Origin: Chlamydiota bacterium | GTDB taxonomy: Bacteria; Chlamydiota; Chlamydiia; Chlamydiales; Waddliaceae | Direction: 5' to 3' | NCBI GenBank assembly: GCA_011065005.1 | Contig: JAAKFP010000041.1 | Location: forward strand, 1 to 10,521 | DNA: 10,521 nucleotides | Shown here: in pieces, positions 6,820 through 10,521 of the stretch | How the letters are laid out: the number at the start of each line of letters is the position of its first letter | Numbering within the stretch: position 1 is the stretch's first letter | Program-made: the position numbers and the translations under genes | Notes under the pieces: generated by a model | Databases searched by the model: none | What the model saw: only the letters and a program-made list of their open reading frames with translations | What the model was told of the DNA's origin: nothing

Positions 6820-6851
6820 ATTATACACCTTGTACTTAAGTACAGAGTCAA
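6820..6851 (-). promoter_or_regulatory. MerR-type promoter and operator of the mercury operon
   Basis: Reading the minus strand: -35 TTGACT (6851-6846), a 20-bp spacer, then -10 TATAAT (6825-6820), 22 bp before the merR ATG. The over-long 19-20 bp spacer is the hallmark of MerR-activated promoters, which need DNA untwisting by the regulator. Inside the spacer lies the perfect 14-bp dyad TGTACTTAAGTACA (6831-6844), which contains GTAC-N4-GTAC, the core of the classical mer operator. This strongly supports Hg-dependent autoregulation of the three-gene operon. Confidence 0.85.
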
Positions 6852-7304
6852 GAAAAAAATCAATATTTATTACGTAAGTTTGTAACGTCTGAACATCCCG
6901 ATCATTTGTAAGTTCTTTGAAGGGATGGCAAAGAAAAATACTTGATTGCTTGTAAACTCATGTCTTTGTGAAAGGGGACGTTGGTGCATTGTGCATAACT
7001 CCTGAACTACGTCGGTAAAAGTGCTACTCTCCCTTGGATCACTTGAAGTGAATGTGGGGATTAGCTGTGCTTAGACGAAAACGACTTTTCAACCAGGGTT
7101 CCCGCATCATGTGATGCTGCGAGGAAACGGTGGCCAGCCAATTTTTCTTGAAGACTCAGATCGCGTTCGGCTGTGTCTAATACAGTACGCAATCGAAATG
7201 CATGACATAATAGTCCACGGATTTTGCCTTATGCACAATCATATCCATTGCTAACCTTATAAACGTTAGTGTACTTAACGTTGGTAATGTTATCAATAAT
7301 TTTT
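6852..7304. other. gene-poor stretch, possibly decayed mobile DNA
   Basis: I find no convincing gene in these 450 bp. On the minus strand 7228-7061 is open for 55 codons between stops (text includes LDTAERDLSLQEKLAGHRF) and looks protein-like, but it has no start or recognisable family. It could be a relic. The GAGTTATGCACAATGCACC text at about 6983-7003 (minus) resembles insertion-sequence ends, without further support. Confidence 0.35.
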
Positions 7305-7371
7305 AGAGGGAGTTGCAAAACTATGGCGGATCGCTTTTTGGTGATTTTGCCATAGTTTTGCAACTCCCTCT
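7305..7371. repeat. 67-bp near-perfect palindrome (23-bp arms, 21-bp loop)
   Basis: 7305-7327 and 7349-7371 are exact reverse complements (outer ends AGAGGGAGTTGCAAAAC and its complement) separated by 21 bases. A further 7-bp pair, TCAATAA (7293-7299) and TTATTGA (7372-7378), flanks it, offset by five T on the left. It has no typical U-tract for a terminator. It could be a miniature transposable element, two facing insertion-sequence ends, or a structured RNA. The 77-codon minus ORF over it (7229-7462) is probably a by-product of the palindrome. Confidence 0.8.
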
Positions 7372-7601
7372 TTATTGAAACCCAAACTCCAAACTTTTTT
7401 AGGGGTCCAAACTTTCCCTGTTTTTTACGAGTCTTAATTTCAAATTTATAAAATCTTAACATTTCGATGTTAGAATGTTAGGCATAGATTGAAGATGAAA
7501 TGGATTCTTCAACAATTTAGGGCATCGAGAAAGGCCGGTGTTCAACTAGAAAGAAGCTGCGACCTCATGTTTATGTGAGAAGTTGCTAACTAATTTAATG
7601 T

Positions 7602-7606
7602 GAGGA
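7602..7606 (+). promoter_or_regulatory. ribosome binding site of the amidase-like gene
   Basis: GAGGA seven bases before ATG 7614 fixes the start, which matters because it keeps the N-terminal hydrophobic region in the protein. Confidence 0.7.
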
Positions 7607-7613
7607 AAATAAT

Positions 7614-9125
7614 ATGGAATCAACATCTTCTAACTTTATATCCAATGAGCATGTGATGCCAAAATATAAAGATGTTGTGGCTGAAAAGTTTTATAGGTTT
7701 GCGTTTGACCATCCTAAACAAGCAAAAATTTGTATAATAGCTACAGCCATTTTATTTTCTCCAATAGTAGCACCAACGTTAGCTATAGCTTCTCTTTCCT
7801 GCTGGGTAATTGGGGTTAGCAGCGGTTATTCTCTATCCGAATCCGCAAAAAAAGTCGCCTCACTCTTTCTTGTTATTTTCGATTTTCTCGTTCCCGCTAA
7901 ATTTGACATGAAACAAAAAAGTTTCGTTGATGGAGACGTTGGCCCTAATAAAATGGCTAAAATTAGTTATGAAGGCGATTTGCCTGTCCTCACCTTAGAA
8001 AAAAAGCATGATTCTCAAGAAGATTATCATTACAATGTTGGTTATGATCAGGGGTTTTTGCTTGCCGGCCCCATGCAAAAACTTTTACATAAGTGGCTGG
8101 ATTCTCTTCTTTGGCTTGTAATTCCCGCCCCTAAAAAAGTTCCTGAATTAATCGAACACTTAAAGAAAAAAATACCAGAAGAGTATATCAAAGAATTGGA
8201 AGGAATGGCTGCCGGATTCAACAAAAAAATGGAAGAGAGCCATTCATCTTGCAGAGTTACACTTGATAAACTTCTACTTCTACAGCTAGTCCCGGATGTC
8301 CTCCATTCAAGGGCCGGAAATCTTGAGAAGCTTTTGAAAAAAGAGCCCGTAAGGAGCAGGTTTGTAGAAACTTTTCTCCCGGGACCTGCTTGCACGACAG
8401 TTTTAGAAAAAGATGAAGAAGGTGTTGTGTTTGGCCGCAATATGGATTGGCCGACACTTGGGGTTGCGGGCACATATTCTATCATGATCAGAAGAAAATA
8501 TGGAGATAAGACAATTTTAGAAATTGGCACTCCTGGTCTTGTTGGAACAGTCACCGGCATGACTAGCAAAGGTTTTGCTTTGTCGATGAATGTAGCTGAA
8601 GGGAAAACCCAAAATATTGACGGCCTGCCGACAAGCATTTTTAATCGAAGGTGTATAGAAAAATGTTCTACGGTAGGTGAAGTTGAAGATTTTATCAAAG
8701 GCAACCCGACTCTTGGACCATTTCATCTTACTGTAGCAACAAAGGATGAAGGGCGAGTTTTTGATCTTTATCAAGGGCAAGATAACGCGCTCTATAGCCG
8801 CTCTTTATCAGATAAGAAAAGTGAACCTGTTGTAACCACAAACTGTCGTTATAATGAAACGGGAATGTCTAAACACCATGCCCACAGCAAACAAAGAGAG
8901 TACAATATAGCTGCATTCTACAGCTCGAAAGAGGCACAAGAAATGCAAGCCTCAGAAAGGGTGCAAAAAGCATTAGCGCTTCCGGTTGTCAACAATTTGG
9001 AGACAACGCATCATGTTATCATGTTACCCGGTCAAAATAAAATGTCTCTAGCCATAAACAATGGTTATGCCGGTCGTGATGAAAGACATGAGATTAGTGT
9101 TGAGAGTGAGGGGTTCTCGTACTAG
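7614..9125 (+). CDS. NAAA/acid ceramidase-like Ntn amidase (C45 type) with N-terminal hydrophobic hairpin
   Basis: A 503-residue protein. The nucleophile region is GPACTTVLEKDEEG with Cys260, followed by FGRNMDWP giving R275 and D278, E329 in MNVAEG and N410 in VVTTN. This order and spacing follow the Cys126/Arg142/Asp145/Glu195/Asn287 set of N-acylethanolamine acid amidase. Such enzymes self-cleave before the cysteine, then hydrolyse fatty-acid amides (N-acylethanolamines, ceramide, or beta-lactam side chains in penicillin V acylase relatives). An N-terminal propeptide of about 259 residues would become the small subunit. Unusually, residues about 37-73 are a bilobed hydrophobic stretch (AKICIIATAILFSPIVAPTL onward), with a third hydrophobic patch at 82-94, suggesting membrane anchoring. 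It stands alone, with no same-strand neighbour close by upstream. The substrate is not determined. Confidence 0.85.
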   Translation: MESTSSNFISNEHVMPKYKDVVAEKFYRFAFDHPKQAKICIIATAILFSPIVAPTLAIASLSCWVIGVSSGYSLSESAKKVASLFLVIFDFLVPAKFDMKQKSFVDGDVGPNKMAKISYEGDLPVLTLEKKHDSQEDYHYNVGYDQGFLLAGPMQKLLHKWLDSLLWLVIPAPKKVPELIEHLKKKIPEEYIKELEGMAAGFNKKMEESHSSCRVTLDKLLLLQLVPDVLHSRAGNLEKLLKKEPVRSRFVETFLPGPACTTVLEKDEEGVVFGRNMDWPTLGVAGTYSIMIRRKYGDKTILEIGTPGLVGTVTGMTSKGFALSMNVAEGKTQNIDGLPTSIFNRRCIEKCSTVGEVEDFIKGNPTLGPFHLTVATKDEGRVFDLYQGQDNALYSRSLSDKKSEPVVTTNCRYNETGMSKHHAHSKQREYNIAAFYSSKEAQEMQASERVQKALALPVVNNLETTHHVIMLPGQNKMSLAINNGYAGRDERHEISVESEGFSY

Positions 9126-9174
9126 TGGTATTTGGTATTTGGTCAGACCTCCAATTCCAATTTGAAAGAGCTAA

Positions 9175-9280
9175 TGAAAGGGGCTGAAAGGGGGTGGAGC
9201 TGCGATATATATGAGCAACAGAGAATCGCACATCGCAGCTCCGGCCCCTTTTCCCGGCCCCTTTTCCCGGCCCCTTTTCC
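9175..9280. repeat. hairpin plus 13-bp tandem-repeat element at the toxin 5' end
   Basis: Two 10-mers TGAAAGGGG(C/G) (9175-9194) lead into an 11-bp perfect stem GGAGCTGCGAT (9196-9206) / ATCGCAGCTCC (9232-9242) around a 25-base loop. Then come three exact copies of CGGCCCCTTTTCC (9242-9254, 9255-9267, 9268-9280). The CCCCTTTT units can also pair with the upstream GAAAGGGG units, lengthening the stem. The element is much more GC-rich than its surroundings. The toxin ATG (9211) is inside the loop. Confidence 0.8.
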
Positions 9281-9510
9281 TTCCCAGGCATATTATTTTG
9301 AAGTTGGTTTCCTGGGTTGAAGATGTAGGTGAGCGGGGAGTGCTTGAAGTTAGAAAAGCTGTGGGATACCATGATGAGCCGTTGAAGGGGAAGAGGGTGG
9401 GACAGCGATCGATAAGGTTGATCAAAAAATACCGCGCCATTTACGAGGTTGTTGATTCTCAAAAAATTGTTTTTGTAAAGGTTGTGGAGGTAAATAAGCA
9501 TGAATATTAA
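9211..9510 (+). CDS. RelE/HigB-like toxin with repeat-derived N-terminus
   Basis: A 99-codon frame. From about residue 24 it is a clear RelE/ParE-superfamily toxin of the HigB-like group: LPRHIILKLVSWVEDVGERG, then GYHDEPLKGKRVGQRSIRL, KYRAIYEV, and the terminal VEVNKHEY. Relatives cleave mRNA on the ribosome or bind gyrase. The first 23 residues (MSNRESHIAAPAPFPGPFSR...) come from a hairpin and 13-bp tandem repeats rather than from the family, so the native first helix is missing. A GGGGGTGGAG sits about 11 bases before ATG 9211, but within the hairpin stem. The 3' end overlaps the antitoxin by 11 bp. Activity is uncertain because of the altered N-terminus. Confidence 0.75.
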   Translation: MSNRESHIAAPAPFPGPFSRPLFLPRHIILKLVSWVEDVGERGVLEVRKAVGYHDEPLKGKRVGQRSIRLIKKYRAIYEVVDSQKIVFVKVVEVNKHEY

Positions 9511-9820
9511 GCGTAATATAAACGAAAAAACAATAGCTAGTCTGGAAGCTCTTGCAGGGGAGAGGTTGTCGCTTGGAGGATTATTAAAATCTATTCGACA
9601 GGGGGAAGAAATGACACAACCCGAATTCTCTTCTCTTCTAGGCGTTTCAAAACAGTATTTATGTGACATTGAAAAAGGGCGTAGATTTATCAGTCCTAAG
9701 CAGGCCGTCCTTTATGCCAAGAAACTAGGGTATGGTGAGGAACAGTTTGTCAGACTATGCTTACAGGATATAATTAACCGAGATGGATTGAGCTGCATTG
9801 TTTCTGTCAAGGCAGCATGA
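9500..9820 (+). CDS. XRE-family HTH antitoxin (HigA-like)
   Basis: A 106-residue protein with a Cro/C1 helix-turn-helix at residues about 26-82: GLLKSIRQGEEMTQPEFSSL, then LGVSKQYLCDIEKGRRF, where SKQYLCDIEKG is the recognition helix. It follows and overlaps the toxin (toxin-first order, as in higBA). It should neutralise the toxin and repress the pair's promoter. The N-terminal 25 residues and the C-terminal segment after residue 82 are the usual flanking helices. The length is normal and the gene appears intact, so this half of the module is likely functional even if the toxin is damaged. Confidence 0.85.
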   Translation: MNIKRNINEKTIASLEALAGERLSLGGLLKSIRQGEEMTQPEFSSLLGVSKQYLCDIEKGRRFISPKQAVLYAKKLGYGEEQFVRLCLQDIINRDGLSCIVSVKAA

Positions 9821-9859
9821 TCGCTCGACTGTAAGAGTTATGGAAGGAAACACAAGTCT

Positions 9860-9979
9860 ATGAGTGATGCAGAGGAAAAGATGGAATTGATCAAAAGGTT
9901 TAAAGTTTGGGGAGTAGGGAGCTTGTGTTTAGGACCAAGATCCGAAAAAAGGGCAGAAATTCAACCCGACATTTACTGA
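9860..9979 (+). CDS. possible 39-residue ORF downstream of the antitoxin
   Basis: ATG 9860 to TGA 9977-9979 encodes MSDAEEKMELIKRFKVWGVG and 19 more residues. A purine-rich GGAAGG lies 12 bases upstream, 40 bp after the antitoxin stop. I recognise no family; it could be the start of a truncated third gene or chance. Confidence 0.2.
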   Translation: MSDAEEKMELIKRFKVWGVGSLCLGPRSEKRAEIQPDIY

Positions 9980-9986
9980 CAGCCTC

Positions 9987-10100
9987 GAAGGACTGCAGGA
10001 GCTCGCGTAGCATCTTGCAGTCCTTCAGACTGCGATATTTTGGTGATTCATACCCAGGGCGTTGCCACTGGGCTGTTGCACTTTTAGCCCTTCAGGCTAA
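9987..10100. repeat. composite REP-like element, copy A (three hairpins)
   Basis: Three stems in series: an 11-bp perfect stem GAAGGACTGCA (9987-9997) / TGCAGTCCTTC (10016-10026) around an 18-base loop; CCCAGGGC-GTT-GCC-A-CTGGG (10053-10072); and TTAGCC-CTTCA-GGCTAA (10084-10100). The CCCAG...CTGGG module followed by a short CCCTTCAGG-type hairpin recurs at 10404-10460. The 71-codon ORF here (9907-10122) is repeat-derived, not a gene. Confidence 0.65.
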
Positions 10101-10156
10101 TAAACCTAAAAAACGCAGTTGAAAACGATCTCTAAGCACAATCTTTTGGCCCACAA

Positions 10157-10217
10157 CCGCTTACAATGGAGGGCCCCTTCACCGTATGGGGGTGCACGGT
10201 AATCTAGTTGTAAGTGG
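10157..10217. repeat. nested imperfect hairpin
   Basis: CCGCTTACAA (10157-10166) pairs with TTGTAAGTGG (10208-10217), 9 of 10 positions, enclosing ACCGT (10181-10185) / ACGGT (10196-10200). The right outer arm overlaps the left inverted repeat of the following segment. Confidence 0.5.
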
Positions 10218-10365
10218 ATGCCCCTTTATTCTCATGCTGCAACCTGCTCAGCTCCTTTGATTGACCAATGCATCTCCGAATGTTCCAGAACATTTTCATT
10301 AAAAAGATTTGATAGTTTTTTTTTAATGCTTGATAACCAACATTTTGCAAATTTTTGATTTTCCA

Positions 10366-10397
10366 GCACCATCTTCGATGGTGCAATTATTTTTTTT
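10366..10397 (+). terminator. intrinsic-terminator-like hairpin
   Basis: An 8-bp perfect stem GCACCATC-TTC-GATGGTGC (10366-10384) is followed by AATTA and a run of eight T (10390-10397). It fits a plus-strand Rho-independent terminator, though it may also be one hairpin of the repeat cluster. Confidence 0.55.
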
Positions 10398-10403
10398 GCC
10401 TTA

Positions 10404-10465
10404 CCCAGAGCTGCGCTATCGCTTGCACTGGGCTACTATCTGTAGACCCACTTCGTGGGTTTTTG
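10404..10465. repeat. composite REP-like element, copy B
   Basis: CCCAG (10404-10408) / CTGGG (10428-10432), then a perfect ACCCAC-TTC-GTGGGT hairpin (10446-10460) with a T run to 10464. This is the same two-hairpin order as 10053-10100, with different loop and second-stem sequence. The second stem could also terminate transcription. Confidence 0.6.
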
Positions 10466-10521
10466 ATATTAAACAACTTAGAGTACCCTCCCATTCGACA
10501 CTATCTCTTACAACCAGATTA

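Larger units (their letters stand above)
10200..10521 (-). mobile_element. candidate 322-bp inverted-repeat-bounded element with a transposase-like tail
   Basis: 10200-10214 (TAATCTAGTTGTAAG) and 10507-10521 (CTTACAACCAGATTA) are inverted repeats matching at 14 of 15 positions. On the minus strand 10435-10232 is open, ending LEHSEMHWSIKGAEQVAA; a MxW...GAE ending is common at transposase C-termini, but I cannot name the family. The window ends exactly at the right repeat, so its true boundary is unknown. Confidence 0.35.

Noticed and set aside
7229..7462. 77-codon minus-strand ORF
   Set aside because: Its middle is the 67-bp palindrome and there is no ribosome site or family match; treated as repeat-derived.
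8048..8704. 218-codon minus-strand ORF
   Set aside because: It lies entirely antisense to the amidase-like gene, whose catalytic motifs are intact, and its translation resembles no family.
9242..9280. CRISPR-like repeats
   Set aside because: Three 13-bp units are directly adjacent with no spacers, and there are no cas genes.
9094..9669. 191-codon minus-strand ORF
   Set aside because: Antisense across the amidase end, the repeats and the toxin-antitoxin genes. Low-complexity text (GPGKGAGKRG) comes from the 13-bp repeats.
9907..10122. 71-codon plus-strand ORF
   Set aside because: It is mostly made of the REP-like hairpins and has no coding character.
10204..10386. 60-codon minus-strand ORF
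   Set aside because: A different minus-strand frame over the same bases carries the transposase-like ending, so this one is a shadow.

Overview
The window is AT-rich and gene-mosaic: small accessory operons separated by repeat-rich, gene-poor stretches. It reads as an accessory region of a Gram-negative bacterium. The pentapeptide-protein subfamily, the hydrophobic-hairpin/acid-amidase protein and the composite intergenic repeats make me think of an amoeba-associated organism (Chlamydiota or Legionella-like). That is a weak inference; there is no rRNA or tRNA here to test it.

Layout. Positions 1-654 (+) hold the tail of an AbiEi-type antitoxin and an AbiEii toxin reduced to its two ends. Positions 662-1234 (+) encode a pentapeptide-repeat protein, convergent with a GNAT acetyltransferase (1222-1770, -). 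Positions 1897-4818 (-) form a three-gene set: a class V (2-aminoethylphosphonate-type) aminotransferase, a CDP-alcohol phosphatidyltransferase, and a LicC/PntC-like nucleotidyltransferase. Together they would make and activate a small amino-alcohol or aminophosphonate headgroup and attach it to lipid. PEP mutase and phosphonopyruvate decarboxylase, which would prove a phosphonate pathway, are not present. Positions 5034-5264 (-) encode an excisionase-like HTH protein beside RAYT-style short repeats. Positions 5419-6851 (-) are a compact mercury-type operon: a MerR with the exact Hg(II) cysteine spacing, a thioredoxin-like/MerC fusion, and a small CxxC protein. It is driven by a promoter with a 20-bp spacer centred on GTAC-N4-GTAC. 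No merA or merB is in the window.

Positions 6852-7613 carry no convincing gene but contain a 67-bp near-perfect palindrome. Positions 7614-9125 (+) encode a 503-residue N-acylethanolamine acid amidase/acid ceramidase-like Ntn hydrolase with an N-terminal hydrophobic hairpin. Positions 9175-9820 (+) are a HigBA-like toxin-antitoxin pair; the toxin's 5' end is replaced by a hairpin and three 13-bp tandem repeats that keep the frame open. Positions 9987-10521 are a cluster of hairpins of a composite REP-like family, a terminator-like hairpin, and a 322-bp segment bounded by 15-bp inverted repeats that holds a possible transposase tail.

The strongest second-look items are the partial phosphonolipid-like operon, the merA-less mercury operon with its operator, the repeat-rewritten toxin N-terminus, and the hydrophobic-hairpin amidase.
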